Positions 27,437 to 36,772 are shown, counted from the first letter of the stretch. The stretch: 64,000 bases of DNA from Planococcus plakortidis (GCF_001687605.2 NZ_CP016539.2:1146501-1210500); one strand, 5' to 3'. Notes: generated from the sequence alone by a model not told the origin. Numbers and translations: made by a program.

Positions 27437-27946
27437 CTTGGAAACCGGTGAAATCCGGATGAAACTCAATACGCCCTGGTTTTCACGTAACGACACCGCC
27501 CGCAGCTTGCTCGGGCGGTTTTTTTGTCCGTTGTCATGGATAAGCAGCAGCAAATCACCTTCAGTCTCCTCATAGCCGATGAGCGGCACCCAGTGATAGG
27601 CGAACGTCGTTGCTTGGCGCCAGCGCAGCGAAAAATAGCGATCGAACTTTACGGCAAGCGGATAGCCCGCGTCCAGTTGCCGTTTGATTTGTTCGAGGGA
27701 GCGGATCCGCTGGATGTCATATCTTGGGCCCACCAGTTTTCTCAATCGCCGGATCAGGCAAAAGGCGCTCAATCCAATCGGCGTTGCCCCAAGCAATTTA
27801 TAAAGCGGCCCGATTCCCGGCGCTTGGCCTTCGTGATAGCGAAGGATGGAGGCGACTGTGACCGGCCCGCATGCAGAAGCACGATAAGGAGAGGGAACAT
27901 CCCCGGCATATTGGCTCATGGCTTGAAAAGGCAGCAGCACTTTCAT
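27425..27946 (-). CDS. C39-like cysteine peptidase family protein
   Basis: 173 residues. A papain-like core is visible: cysteine in SACGPVTVASIL (about residues 24-35), histidine in YHWVPLIGYEE (about 117-127) and an Asn/Asp position in LLIHDNG. The family is C39-like (PF13529 type). Cellular target unknown; no signal peptide is seen. It converges on the exonuclease gene with a 12-base overlap. It follows the STAS gene on the same strand by 23 bases, so it may share its transcript. Confidence 0.75.
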   Translation of the reverse strand: MKVLLPFQAMSQYAGDVPSPYRASACGPVTVASILRYHEGQAPGIGPLYKLLGATPIGLSAFCLIRRLRKLVGPRYDIQRIRSLEQIKRQLDAGYPLAVKFDRYFSLRWRQATTFAYHWVPLIGYEETEGDLLLLIHDNGQKNRPSKLRAVSLRENQGVLSFIRISPVSKSGE

Positions 27947-27969
27947 CTGGCTTCCTCCTTATGGGCGGT

Positions 27970-28428
27970 TCAGCGCAGCTTGGCTTCTTGTTCGTCGAGC
28001 AAAGCTTGCAAGGCGCTGCGGAAAGTCGTATAGACTTCCAGATCGACATGGATCCCGGCGTGGACGATTTCCCTGACGAAACGCGGGTTAAAGCCCACGT
28101 AAATCCCGCGCAAGCCCATCAGTTTCAATGCGCTGTTCAATTGTGTCAATTCGAGTGCGAGTTCATTGAAATCGAAAGACTGGACGTCTTGCATCGTTAC
28201 GCCTGTAAAGTCGAAGACCACTTGTTCTGTATCGCGGTTGTTGTCGGCATAATCGAGCACTTTTGTCCGGATCGTCTCGAAACGGTCGCGGAAGATATAT
28301 CCGGCAATGGGGACGAGAATGGTATTTGGGACAATCGACGGGATGATCGGTGCAGACATATTGTAAATGACGTCTTGGTAGTACGCCACAAGATCTTGCA
28401 ATTCCTTGATTTCTTGTTGTGGATCCAT
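27970..28428 (-). CDS. STAS-domain protein (RsbR-like)
   Basis: 152 residues from ATG at 28428, after AGAGGTG; the frame is open further upstream but without a ribosome site. A short N-terminal coiled helix (MDPQQEIKELQDLVAYYQ) leads to IPSIVPNTILVPIAGYI and a STAS domain (about 45-145) with the VVFDFTGVTMQD strand-loop. RsbR-type proteins scaffold the stressosome that feeds sigma B; here the large N-terminal sensory domain is missing, so it is a short relative. Sigma-B-like promoters elsewhere in the window make a link plausible but unproven. Confidence 0.82.
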   Translation of the reverse strand: MDPQQEIKELQDLVAYYQDVIYNMSAPIIPSIVPNTILVPIAGYIFRDRFETIRTKVLDYADNNRDTEQVVFDFTGVTMQDVQSFDFNELALELTQLNSALKLMGLRGIYVGFNPRFVREIVHAGIHVDLEVYTTFRSALQALLDEQEAKLR

Positions 28429-28477
28429 TTCGGCACCTCTGTTTTTTAGTAGTCGTGATCGTTTCTGGCTTGTGTTT

Positions 28478-28798
28478 TTACGCGTTTTGTTCTTCCAGGA
28501 AGTGGATGACGGAATCAGGCGTTTTGGCGTGTGCGCTGTGTAGGTGCGCAAGTTTTTCGCCATCCTTGAAAATCAGCAGGCTAGGGATGCCCATCACTTC
28601 ATATTGCTCTGCAATTTCCGGCAACTCGTCGCGGTTTACGTCAAACCATTGGTAGTTGTCGTATTGTTCGATGATCGGGTCGATGAACATATCCATGCGG
28701 GTGCAATCAGGGCACCAGCCGGCTTGGAACTTCACGATGACCGGCTGGCCGTTTTGGATTGTATCGTTAAATTGTTCAGTGGTTTTTAGGGATTTCAT
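28478..28798 (-). CDS. Thioredoxin-family protein
   Basis: 106 residues from ATG at 28798, behind AAAGGAGGC. The fold is a single thioredoxin domain with active site GWCPDC (about 27-32) and the cis-proline loop GIPSLLIF (about 70-77). WCPDC rather than WCGPC suggests a specialised thiol reductase. It is cytoplasmic with no signal peptide. It is divergent from fadN, and 49 bases separate it from the STAS gene. Confidence 0.9.
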   Translation of the reverse strand: MKSLKTTEQFNDTIQNGQPVIVKFQAGWCPDCTRMDMFIDPIIEQYDNYQWFDVNRDELPEIAEQYEVMGIPSLLIFKDGEKLAHLHSAHAKTPDSVIHFLEEQNA

Positions 28799-28966
28799 AA
28801 AAAAGCCTCCTTTAATAGTCTTTTTAATCTTACCCTTTTTTTGCTTTGTCTCCAAGCGCTTGAAGAAAAGCGGGAGAAAAATCTTCCGATTAAATATTGC
28901 GAAAATAGGAAAAATAATTTACACTAAGAACGAGAAGGAAAACATTTCTTTTTTTTACCCAGAAAA

Positions 28967-28984
28967 TGAATGAGTGTTCATTCA
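28967..28984. promoter_or_regulatory. FadR operator upstream of fadN
   Basis: TGAATGAGTGTTCATTCA has perfect inverted arms TGAATGA/TCATTCA and matches the Bacillus FadR (TetR-family) box. It lies just before the fadN ribosome site, so it should block beta-oxidation genes until long-chain acyl-CoA appears. Confidence 0.85.
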
Positions 28985-29003
28985 AAAATAGGAGGGTTTG
29001 CTC

Positions 29004-31388
29004 GTGTCATACAAAATTAAAAAAGCGGCAGTGCTCGGTTCTGGCGTCATGGGATCGGGAATTGCAGCTCATCTAGCCAACATTGGAATTCCGGTCATGC
29101 TGCTCGATATTGTGCCGAAAGAAACGACGCAAGAAGAACAAGCGAAAGGGTTGACGCTCGAAGACAAAGCCGTCCGCAACCGGATTGCAGCGGGGGCCAC
29201 TCAAAAGCTATTGAAACAAAAGCCTGCCCCGCTGACACAAAAGAAAAACTTGCAGCTAATTACCCCAGGCAACTTGGAAGACGATCTCGAGAAACTATCC
29301 GAAGTGGATTGGATCATCGAAGTCATCGTCGAAAACCTGGATATCAAGAAATCACTCTATGAAAAGGTGGATGCGGTCAGAAAGCCCGGCACCATCATTT
29401 CCTCCAATACATCAGGCATCAGCATCAATGCGATGTCAGAAGGGCGCTCGGAAGATTTCCAGAAGCATTTCCTCGGTACCCATTTCTTCAACCCGCCGCG
29501 CTATTTGAAACTGCTTGAAGTCATTCCGGCAGATACGACAGCTCCGGAAGTCGTCGAATTCATGCAGCAATTCGGCGAAGATCGCTTAGGCAAAGGCGTT
29601 GTTTTGGCAAAAGATACACCGAACTTCATCGCCAACCGCATTGGTACATACGGCTTGCTCGTCACCGTGCGTGAAATGCAAAACCGCGGCTATTCAGTCG
29701 GCGAAGTAGATTCCGTTACCGGCCCATTGATCGGCCGCCCGAAATCCGCTACATTCCGCACGCTGGACGTCGTCGGGCTCGACACGTTCATGCACGTAGC
29801 AAAAAACGTCTACGACCAAACCGAAGGCGAAGAACAGCAGGTGTTCAAAACGCCTGATTTCATGAAGAATATGGTGGAAAATGGCTGGATCGGCGCCAAA
29901 GCGAAGCAAGGCTTTTTCCAGAAAAAAGACAAGGAAATCCTCGAACTCGACCCCGAAACGATGGAATACCGCCCATCCCAAAAATTGAAAACGCCTTCAC
30001 AGGAAATGGCTAAGCAACAAAAGGGCTTATCCGCAAAAATGAAGACGCTCGTGTATGCGGATGACCGCACAGGCGAATTGCTGTGGAGCATCCTCGCTCC
30101 GACACTCGTCTATTCCGCACAGCTTCACGGCGAGATTGCAGACGACATCGTCGCCATCGACAATGCCATGAAATGGGGCTTCGGCTGGGAGCAGGGGCCA
30201 TTTGAAGTATGGGATGCAATCGGCGTTAAACAGTCAATAGAAAAAATGGCCGCACAAGGTTTGGAAGTGCCGGCATTTGCGCAAGCGCTAGTGGAAAAAG
30301 GATTCGATTCCTTCTATAAAGAAGAGAACGGTGACCTGTACTATTTCGACGGGACAGATTATCAGCCCGTTCCGGTCAATGAAAAAGTGATCGACTTGAA
30401 GCGTTACAAGAAAAAACACGGCGTCATCAAATCGAATTCCGGCGCTAGCCTGATCGACCTTGGAGACGGCATCGCATTGCTCGAATTCCATTCGCGTTCA
30501 AACGCAATCGGGCTCGACATCATGCAGATGATCAATTTCTCGGTAGACGAAGTCGAGAAAAACTACAAAGGGCTCGTCATCGGCAACCAAGGCAAGAACT
30601 TCTGTGTCGGCGCCAACCTCGGCATGATTTTGATGGAAGCGCAAGATGACAATATCTTTGAGCTGGATTTGACAATCCGCACCTTCCAGAACGCCATGCT
30701 GAAATTGAAATACAGCTCCAAACCGGTCGTTGCGGCACCATTCGGCATGACGCTCGGCGGCGGGGCGGAAGTGGTTCTTCCGGCGGCGCGCGTACAGGCA
30801 TCCATGGAGACGTATATGGGCTTGGTTGAAGCAGGCGTCGGGCTTATCCCTGGCGGCGGCGGAAACAAGGAATTGTATATGAAACAGTTGAAAGGCTTGC
30901 CGAATCATGTCACGGCTGACTATGTCAACTTGGCAGCGGGCGTATTCGAATCGATCGCGACCGCGAAAGTGTCGACATCGGCAGACGAAGCACGCGAAAA
31001 CAACTTCCTGAATTTCGTCGACGGCATCAGCGTCAATAGCGACCACTTGATCCACGATGCGAAGCAATTAGCCTTGTCGCTCCATGATAATGGCTACCAG
31101 GCGCCGAGACGGGAAAAAGTACCGGTTGCTGGGGAAGCGGGCTATGCCGCGATGCTGCTAGGGGCTGAAGGCATGCTATTGTCCGGCTATATCAGCGAAC
31201 ACGACATGAAAATCGCCAAGAAGCTGGCTTATGTGTTATCAGGCGGCAAGCTGCCATACGGCACGAAAGTCGATGAGCAGTATTTGCTCGATTTGGAACG
31301 CGAAGCCTTCCTGAGCCTCGTTGCTGAACCGAAATCACAGCAACGCATGCAGCATATGCTTGTCAAAGGGAAACCATTACGCAATTGA
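29004..31388 (+). CDS. fadN: 3-hydroxyacyl-CoA dehydrogenase/enoyl-CoA hydratase
   Basis: 794 residues from GTG at 29004, seven bases after GGAGGG. The N-terminal half is the hydroxyacyl-CoA dehydrogenase: GSGVMGSGIAAHLAN (about 12-26) for NAD and THFFNPPRYLKLLEV around residue 155. The C-terminal part is a crotonase fold (about 480-650) with NFCVGANLGMIL and a long helical end. It hydrates enoyl-CoA and oxidises the 3-hydroxy product. Heads the fadN-fadA unit under the FadR box. Confidence 0.95.
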   Translation: MSYKIKKAAVLGSGVMGSGIAAHLANIGIPVMLLDIVPKETTQEEQAKGLTLEDKAVRNRIAAGATQKLLKQKPAPLTQKKNLQLITPGNLEDDLEKLSEVDWIIEVIVENLDIKKSLYEKVDAVRKPGTIISSNTSGISINAMSEGRSEDFQKHFLGTHFFNPPRYLKLLEVIPADTTAPEVVEFMQQFGEDRLGKGVVLAKDTPNFIANRIGTYGLLVTVREMQNRGYSVGEVDSVTGPLIGRPKSATFRTLDVVGLDTFMHVAKNVYDQTEGEEQQVFKTPDFMKNMVENGWIGAKAKQGFFQKKDKEILELDPETMEYRPSQKLKTPSQEMAKQQKGLSAKMKTLVYADDRTGELLWSILAPTLVYSAQLHGEIADDIVAIDNAMKWGFGWEQGPFEVWDAIGVKQSIEKMAAQGLEVPAFAQALVEKGFDSFYKEENGDLYYFDGTDYQPVPVNEKVIDLKRYKKKHGVIKSNSGASLIDLGDGIALLEFHSRSNAIGLDIMQMINFSVDEVEKNYKGLVIGNQGKNFCVGANLGMILMEAQDDNIFELDLTIRTFQNAMLKLKYSSKPVVAAPFGMTLGGGAEVVLPAARVQASMETYMGLVEAGVGLIPGGGGNKELYMKQLKGLPNHVTADYVNLAAGVFESIATAKVSTSADEARENNFLNFVDGISVNSDHLIHDAKQLALSLHDNGYQAPRREKVPVAGEAGYAAMLLGAEGMLLSGYISEHDMKIAKKLAYVLSGGKLPYGTKVDEQYLLDLEREAFLSLVAEPKSQQRMQHMLVKGKPLRN

Positions 31389-31416
31389 TCGCCGATTAGA
31401 TAGAGGAGGAAATGAT

Positions 31417-32589
31417 ATGCGCGAAGCAGTAATTGTGGCCGGAGCCAGAACGCCGGTCGGGAAAGCAAAAAAAGGTTCTCTCGCCTCGGTGCGCCCGGAT
31501 GATTTCGGGGCACTTGTCGTACGGGAAACATTGAAGCGGGCTGGATATGACGGCCCGATAGACGATTTGATCATGGGCTGTGCGATGCCGGAAGCAGAGC
31601 AAGGGATGAACATCGCCCGCAATATCGGGGCACTTGCAGGGCTGCCGGATACGACGCCGGCCGTTACCGTCAACCGCTTTTGTTCATCAGGTTTGCAGTC
31701 GATCGCTTATGCCGCCGAACGGATCATGGTCGGCCACGCTGAAGCGATCGTTGCGGGCGGCGTTGAGTCGATGAGCATGGTACCGATGATGGGCAACGTG
31801 CTGCGTCCGAACGCCAAGATCGCCGAAACCGCCCCGCAATATTATATGAGCATGGGACATACGGCAGAACAAGTGGCGACGCAATACGGCGTCAGCCGGG
31901 AAGACCAGGATGCATTTGCGGTCCGGTCCCATGAAAATGCAGCTAGGGCTATCGAAAAAGGCCATTTTGTCGATGAAATCGTGCCGGTCGAAGTGATCCA
32001 GCGCTATGTCGATAGCCAGAATAAATACCAGGAAAAATCATTCATGTTCGAGATGGACGAAGGGGTGCGCCACGGCACCACCATCCAGACACTGAATAAA
32101 CTGCGTGCGGCCTTCTCGGCACGCGGCACGGTAACAGCGGGCAACTCTTCCCAAACTTCTGACGGCGCAGGTTCAGTGCTCGTCATGGACCGTGAAAAAG
32201 CGGAAGCGCTAGGCCTCAAACCGATCGCGAAATTCCGTTCATTCGCAACGGGCGGCGTGCCCCCAGAGGTGATGGGCATCGGCCCGGTCGTCGCAATTCC
32301 GAAAGCCTTGAAACTTGCCGGCCTGACGAAAGACGATATCGATGTATGGGAACTGAACGAAGCCTTCGCTTCCCAGTCGCTCGGCGTCATCCGCGAGCTC
32401 GGCTTGGATATGGATAAGATCAATTTGAACGGCGGCGCCATCGCACTTGGCCATCCGCTCGGTGCGACAGGCTCGATTTTGACTTTGCGCATGCTCAGTG
32501 AATTGAAGCGACAGAACAAACAATTCGGCGTCGTCACAATGTGTATCGGCGGCGGCATGGGCGCAGCCGGCGTCTTTGAAATGCTGTAA
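31417..32589 (+). CDS. fadA: Acetyl-CoA acyltransferase (3-ketoacyl-CoA thiolase)
   Basis: 390 residues from ATG at 31417 behind AGAGGAGG; an in-frame upstream extension overlaps fadN. Thiolase residues are Cys in VNRFCSSGLQ (about 88), ELNEAFA with the histidine and NEAF loop, GHPLGATG (about 345-352) and the second catalytic cysteine in MCIGGGMG near the C-terminus. It cleaves 3-ketoacyl-CoA with CoA to acetyl-CoA and a shortened acyl-CoA. It starts 28 bases after fadN. Confidence 0.95.
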   Translation: MREAVIVAGARTPVGKAKKGSLASVRPDDFGALVVRETLKRAGYDGPIDDLIMGCAMPEAEQGMNIARNIGALAGLPDTTPAVTVNRFCSSGLQSIAYAAERIMVGHAEAIVAGGVESMSMVPMMGNVLRPNAKIAETAPQYYMSMGHTAEQVATQYGVSREDQDAFAVRSHENAARAIEKGHFVDEIVPVEVIQRYVDSQNKYQEKSFMFEMDEGVRHGTTIQTLNKLRAAFSARGTVTAGNSSQTSDGAGSVLVMDREKAEALGLKPIAKFRSFATGGVPPEVMGIGPVVAIPKALKLAGLTKDDIDVWELNEAFASQSLGVIRELGLDMDKINLNGGAIALGHPLGATGSILTLRMLSELKRQNKQFGVVTMCIGGGMGAAGVFEML

Positions 32590-32679
32590 AGAGAACTTTA
32601 GAAAGTGTGAAAGTAATAAAAACTTTTTCAGTCACAGCAATATAATATTCAAGGCATAAAAAGGAGAGCTATCTAGTAG

Positions 32680-32795
32680 TCTGGAGAAGAGACCGCTCGA
32701 CTCCTGTGGACAAGTGAGACGGCCGAGACCCCGCAAGGCGCGAAGCGACTGAGGAGGCTTGGACGCGAGCCCACGGAGTCGTGCGGTAAGCTTCG
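32680..32795. repeat. Dispersed GC-rich intergenic repeat, divergent copy
   Basis: The fadA-fadE gap holds a GC-rich palindromic block starting CGACTCCTGTGGACAAG and ending GCCCACGGAGTCGTGCGG, with GAGACCCCGCAAGGCGC inside. The ends GACTCC/GGAGTC are inverted. It resembles the family at 7939 and 34837 but is diverged. Confidence 0.65.
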
Positions 32796-32879
32796 GAAAA
32801 CTATAAGTATTACAACTCTCTCTATAGTCAGAGCTTTCTTAAAGGGTTCAATCAAACGATAAATTGGGAGGAATGGAAA

Positions 32880-34661
32880 ATGGAACAAGAAAAAACATTG
32901 ATCAAAGGCGGAAGCTTCTTGATTGAAGATGCAGACCTATCGCGTGTGTTCACACCGGAAGATTTCACGGAAGAGCATAAGATGATCGCCAAAACGACAG
33001 AGGATTACGTCAACATGGAAGTTATGCCTTTGGTCGAAAAGTTGGAGAACCACGAATTCGAGCATTCCGTTAATCTCTTGAAAAAAGCGGGCGAACTGGG
33101 GCTCCTTGGTGCAGATGTTCCGGAACAATACGATGGCCTCGGGCTCGACAAAATCGCATCGGCATTGATCGCTGAGAAGATGTCCAAAGCGGGCGGCTTC
33201 TCGATCACACACGGCGCGCACGTCGGGATCGGATCGCTGCCAATCGTATTATTCGGTAACGAAGAACAGAAAAAGAAATACTTGCCGGTCCTTGCAACAG
33301 GCGAGAAAATCGCAGCTTACGCCTTGACGGAGCCAAGCTCAGGGTCGGATGCTTTGGGTGCGAAAACAGTCGCGAAACTGAACGAAGCGGGTACGCATTA
33401 CGTGTTGAACGGCGAAAAGCAATGGATCACAAACGCAGGATTTGCCGATGTCTTTGTGGTCTATGCAAAAATCGACGGCGAACAATTCTCCGCATTTATC
33501 GTCGAGCGCGACTTCGGGGGCGTATCAGTTGGGCCGGAAGAAAAGAAAATGGGCATCAAATCGTCTTCCACGCGTACATTGATCTTGGAAGATGCGGAAG
33601 TGCCTGTAGAAAATCTTCTTGGTGAAGCAGGGCGCGGGCACATCATCGCCTTCAACATCCTGAACATCGGACGTTATAAATTGGGCGTCGGCACAATCGG
33701 CGCATCCAAGCGCGCAATGGAATTGACGATTCCTTACACGAACCAGCGCCAGCAATTCAAGACACCGATTTCTTCTTTCAACCTGACAAAAGAAAAATTG
33801 GCGACAATGGCCTCCAAACTGTATGCAGTTGAAAGTTCGGTTTACCGCACAGTCGGCTTGTTCGAAGACCGCATGAGCGGCTTCACTGATGAGCAGCAAG
33901 CGGACGGTAAGCTAGTTGCGGATTCGATTGCTGAATTTGCCATCGAATGTTCATTGAATAAGTTCTTCGGAACGGAAACTTTGGATTATATCGTCGATGA
34001 AGGGGTCCAGTTGCACGGCGGCTATGGCTTTATGCAGGAATATGAAATCGAGCGCATCTACCGCGATTCCCGCATCAACCGGATCTTCGAAGGAACGAAC
34101 GAAATCAACCGGCTGCTCGTACCGGGCACATTGCTCCGCAAAGCGATGAAGGGCGAATTGCCGCTATTGCAGCATGCACAAGCTTTGCAGGAAGAATTGT
34201 TGATGATGATGCCTGAAGAGGTTGGCACAGAAGCTTTGGCGCAGGAAAAAGCATTGGTGAAAAACGCCAAGAAAATCGCTATCCTCGCTGCGGGACTTGC
34301 CGCACAGACTTACGGCAAGAAACTTGAAGCGGAACAAGAAGTGCTCGTGAACATCGCGGATATCGTCAGCAACGTCTTCGCGATGGAATCGGTCGTCTTG
34401 CGCACAGAAAAAGCCATCGCCGCAAGCGGCGAAGAAAAAGCGAAGCAGAAGCTTCTCTATACGCAGATCTTCTGCCAGGAAGCTTTGGAGGAAATCGAGA
34501 AAGACGCGAAAGAAACCTTGATCGCAGCGATCGATGGCGACAACCAGCGCATGATGCTATCTGCACTCCGCAAGTTGACGCGTTCAACGCCGTACAATTT
34601 GATCGCGAAAAAACGCGAAGCATCCGAGAAATTGATCAGTGTAGAAAAATACGTCGTGTAA
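32880..34661 (+). CDS. fadE: Acyl-CoA dehydrogenase
   Basis: 593 residues, the long FadE form of Bacillales. The N-terminal acyl-CoA dehydrogenase module has YALTEPSSGSDA (about 142-153) and WITNAGFAD (about 181-189); FGTETLDYIVDEGVQLHGGYGFMQEYEIER contains the flavin and base region (about 360-390). About 160 extra C-terminal residues are helical. It makes trans-2-enoyl-CoA, the first oxidation step. ATG at 32880 follows GGGAGGAATGG. The repeat-bearing 290-base gap to fadA suggests it may be transcribed on its own. Confidence 0.95.
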   Translation: MEQEKTLIKGGSFLIEDADLSRVFTPEDFTEEHKMIAKTTEDYVNMEVMPLVEKLENHEFEHSVNLLKKAGELGLLGADVPEQYDGLGLDKIASALIAEKMSKAGGFSITHGAHVGIGSLPIVLFGNEEQKKKYLPVLATGEKIAAYALTEPSSGSDALGAKTVAKLNEAGTHYVLNGEKQWITNAGFADVFVVYAKIDGEQFSAFIVERDFGGVSVGPEEKKMGIKSSSTRTLILEDAEVPVENLLGEAGRGHIIAFNILNIGRYKLGVGTIGASKRAMELTIPYTNQRQQFKTPISSFNLTKEKLATMASKLYAVESSVYRTVGLFEDRMSGFTDEQQADGKLVADSIAEFAIECSLNKFFGTETLDYIVDEGVQLHGGYGFMQEYEIERIYRDSRINRIFEGTNEINRLLVPGTLLRKAMKGELPLLQHAQALQEELLMMMPEEVGTEALAQEKALVKNAKKIAILAAGLAAQTYGKKLEAEQEVLVNIADIVSNVFAMESVVLRTEKAIAASGEEKAKQKLLYTQIFCQEALEEIEKDAKETLIAAIDGDNQRMMLSALRKLTRSTPYNLIAKKREASEKLISVEKYVV

Positions 34662-34676
34662 TCGATAACGCAGAAC

Positions 34677-34704
34677 GGGAAGGGGAAACCCTTCCCTTTT
34701 TTTA
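34677..34704 (+). terminator. Terminator after fadE
   Basis: GGGAAGGG, GAAA loop, CCCTTCCC, then T8. Confidence 0.93.
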
Positions 34705-34836
34705 TTTAAGATACGCAAGAAAAGGAGATTTTATAATCTTTATATGAAGCATTTCTTCTAAGCAACAGAAACGTTGAGCTTTAATGAGCATTTAAGGTTT
34801 TTCCTTCGTTCAATACACAATACCGTATGGGAATGA

Positions 34837-34955
34837 AGACGGTGACTCCTGCGGAAATAACACGAGCTGAAGACCCTGGACTGAGCGCAAGCGACGAAGC
34901 GGCTGCATGACCCACATCCTGTGGGCTAGAGCACGTCCGTCGAAATGGACATCCG
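34837..34955. repeat. Dispersed GC-rich intergenic repeat, copy 2
   Basis: It begins GACTCCTGCGGAAATAAC; bases 34864-34891 are identical to 7993-8020. It fills most of the 360-base gap between fadE and yusI, which holds no credible gene. Confidence 0.75.
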
Positions 34956-35066
34956 CTTTTTCATGCGCGACAACCCCATTTTTAATTCAATTTGCACAAA
35001 CTCCCTTCCAGTCGACTGTCCCGGGGCATTTTGATATGCTTAATTTACAAGACAGGAGGAGATTGG

Positions 35067-35420
35067 ATGATCCAGTATTACGCATACCCGAAATGCTCGA
35101 CTTGCCAAAAAGGCAAGAAATGGCTCGAGGCGAATGGCGCGGAGTTCGACTATATCGACATCTCGCAAAACCCGCCATCCGCTGCACAGCTGAAAGAAAT
35201 CCACGAAACGAGCGGCATCGAACTGAAGAAGTTTTTCAATACGAGCGGCAAGAAATACCGCGAGCTCGAATTGAAGGACAAGCTGCCGGAAATGCCAGCA
35301 GATGAACAATACGAATTGCTCGCATCTGACGGCATGCTCATCAAGCGCCCGCTCGCATGGGACGGATCGCAAGCGACGCTCGGCTTCAAGGAAGACACTT
35401 ACGCAAATACATGGAGCTGA
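35067..35420 (+). CDS. yusI: ArsC/Spx-family thiol protein YusI
   Basis: 117 residues from ATG at 35067 after AGGAGGAG. The ArsC/Spx fold is shown by YAYPKCSTCQKGKKWLE, with a CSTC pair (about 9-12), and the C-terminal LIKRPLAWDG loop (about 90-99), equivalent to the RP region of the family. Members are arsenate-reductase-like or Spx-like redox proteins; the role of YusI is not known. Its place between fadE and gcvH matches B. subtilis. Confidence 0.9.
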   Translation: MIQYYAYPKCSTCQKGKKWLEANGAEFDYIDISQNPPSAAQLKEIHETSGIELKKFFNTSGKKYRELELKDKLPEMPADEQYELLASDGMLIKRPLAWDGSQATLGFKEDTYANTWS

Positions 35421-35497
35421 CAAGTTTGTCATCTTGTTTTTCATCCTTGGTTGTGGCAAACTGAAATTGAGTCAATTACATATTTGGAGGGGTTTGG

Positions 35498-35878
35498 ATG
35501 AGCACACCACAAGAGCTTCGCTATTCAAAAGAACACGAATGGGTCAAGGTCGAAGACGGCAAGGCACGGATCGGCATCACTCATTTCGCGCAAGATGAAC
35601 TTGGAGACATCGTATTTGTCGAGCTTCCGCAAGTCGGCGACGAGCTGAAGAAAGACGAGCCATTCGGCAGCGTGGAGTCCGTTAAAACGGTATCGGAATT
35701 GTATGCGCCGATCAGCGGGAAAATCGTCGAAGTCAATACCGAGCTTGAAGACAGCCCGGAATTCGTCAACGAATCACCTTACGAAAAAGCGTGGATGGTC
35801 GTTGTGGAAGCCCCTTCCGAAGATGAGGTCAATGCATTGATGTCAGCTGACGAATACAAAGAAATGACAAATGAGTAA
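35498..35878 (+). CDS. gcvH: Glycine cleavage system H protein
   Basis: 126 residues, standard length. The lipoyl-lysine lies in [12 protein letters not shown] (about residue 63), and [12 protein letters not shown] is a family strand. It carries the aminomethyl group between glycine-cleavage enzymes and in Bacillales also relays lipoyl groups to E2 proteins, which may be why it lies apart from other gcv genes. ATG at 35498 follows TTTGGAGGGG. Confidence 0.96.
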   Translation: MSTPQELRYSKEHEWVKVEDGKARIGITHFAQDELGDIVFVELPQVGDELKKDEPFGSVESVKTVSELYAPISGKIVEVNTELEDSPEFVNESPYEKAWMVVVEAPSEDEVNALMSADEYKEMTNE

Positions 35879-35884
35879 GTTCTG

Positions 35885-35912
35885 AAAGCGCCTCTTTTTG
35901 GCGCTTTTTTTT
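35885..35912 (+). terminator. Terminator after gcvH
   Basis: AAAGCGCC / GGCGCTTT stem with a T tail. Confidence 0.88.
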
Positions 35913-35940
35913 CATATATCGTTTCCTGGAGGGATTAGGC

Positions 35941-36282
35941 ATGGAAAAAGTGATAGTGGTTGAAGGTATCAGCGACAAAACCCGGATAGCGCCATTGATT
36001 GCAGAACCCGTGACGATTCTTTGCACAAATGGTACAGTTAGTGCTACAAGACTCGAGGAAATGCTGCTGCCGTTCGAAGGGCAGGACATCATCATCCTGG
36101 TCGATGCGGACGCTTCCGGCGATAAACTGCGCAAGCTCATCAAGCGCGAGTTTCCGGAAGCCCGCCATTTCCATATCGACCGGAGTTATAAAGAAGTGGC
36201 GACAACGCCGCTACGGAAGCTTCTCGACGTGCTGATCGCGGCAGATGTGCGGGTCTTAAATCCAGTTGCAGGGAATGACTAG
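35941..36282 (+). CDS. yusF: Single-domain Toprim protein YusF
   Basis: 113 residues making one Toprim domain: the glutamate in VVEGISDK (about 8) and the DxDxSG motif DADASGDKLR (about 55-64). Stand-alone Toprim proteins of this type resemble RNase M5 but lack its C-terminal part; the substrate is unknown. ATG at 35941 follows GGAGGGA. It is coupled to yusE, whose start is two bases after its stop. Confidence 0.88.
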   Translation: MEKVIVVEGISDKTRIAPLIAEPVTILCTNGTVSATRLEEMLLPFEGQDIIILVDADASGDKLRKLIKREFPEARHFHIDRSYKEVATTPLRKLLDVLIAADVRVLNPVAGND

Positions 36283-36283
36283 A

Positions 36284-36607
36284 ATGAACGAATGGACACA
36301 TAAAGAATGGCTCAAGGAAAAAAATACACAGCCTGTTTCAGCTTATTATCTGTACACGCCGATGTGTGGTACCTGCCAAGTGGCCAGCAAGATGCTTGGA
36401 GTAGTGGCGGAACTTATGCCAGAACTTCCGATGGGCAAAGCCAATTTGAATTATGTACAGGAAGTCGCGGAACTTTATGAAGTCGAAAGTGTGCCATGCC
36501 TGCTGATTTCACGGGACGGCAAAGTGACGGACAAGATCTATGCTTTCCAATCTGTGCCGCATTTGTATGAGAAATTGAAATCGGTTGACGAATACAGCCA
36601 GCCATGA
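36284..36607 (+). CDS. yusE: Thioredoxin-like protein YusE
   Basis: 107 residues with active site MCGTCQ (about 27-32) and cis-proline ESVPCLLI (about 68-75), a thioredoxin fold. The start is uncertain: ATG at 36284 is coupled to the yusF stop, and ATG at 36275 lies inside yusF. It probably acts in cytoplasmic thiol exchange. It lies just before the SAM riboswitch, as in B. subtilis. Confidence 0.87.
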   Translation: MNEWTHKEWLKEKNTQPVSAYYLYTPMCGTCQVASKMLGVVAELMPELPMGKANLNYVQEVAELYEVESVPCLLISRDGKVTDKIYAFQSVPHLYEKLKSVDEYSQP

Positions 36608-36612
36608 TAAAT

Positions 36613-36629
36613 TTAATTTCTGAAATTAA
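36613..36629. promoter_or_regulatory. 17-bp palindrome before the met riboswitch
   Basis: TTAATTTCTGAAATTAA is a perfect palindrome around one base and resembles the CodY box with about four mismatches. A weak TTAATA -10 at 36631-36636 would start transcription at the first base of the riboswitch, so the palindrome covers the promoter. Confidence 0.5.
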
Positions 36630-36642
36630 CTTAATAGCGTAA

Positions 36643-36747
36643 CTCTTATAAAGAGAGGTGGAGGGAAGTGCCCGATGAAGCCCGGCAACCGTCATGAAAA
36701 TGAAATGGTGCCAAGTCACTCAAAGTGGAAACTTTGAAAGATGAGAG
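36643..36747 (+). promoter_or_regulatory. SAM (S-box) riboswitch aptamer
   Basis: Closing stem CTCTTAT (36643-36649) with ATGAGAG (36741-36747), the AGAGAGGTGGAGGGA motif, CCCGATGAAGCCCGGCAACC and ATGGTGCCAA are the conserved S-box parts in order. SAM binding should favour the terminator at 36773 and shut off metNPQ. Confidence 0.96.
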
Positions 36748-36772
36748 AACGGTTTATTGTGTTTACACATGC

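Noticed and set aside
27524..28449. Long plus-strand frames opposite the C39-like and STAS genes
   Set aside because: The minus-strand products have recognisable catalytic and STAS motifs and ribosome sites; the plus frames have neither.
34704..35066. Extra gene or riboswitch between fadE and yusI
   Set aside because: The gap is filled by a dispersed repeat; no aptamer signature or ribosome-linked frame was found.
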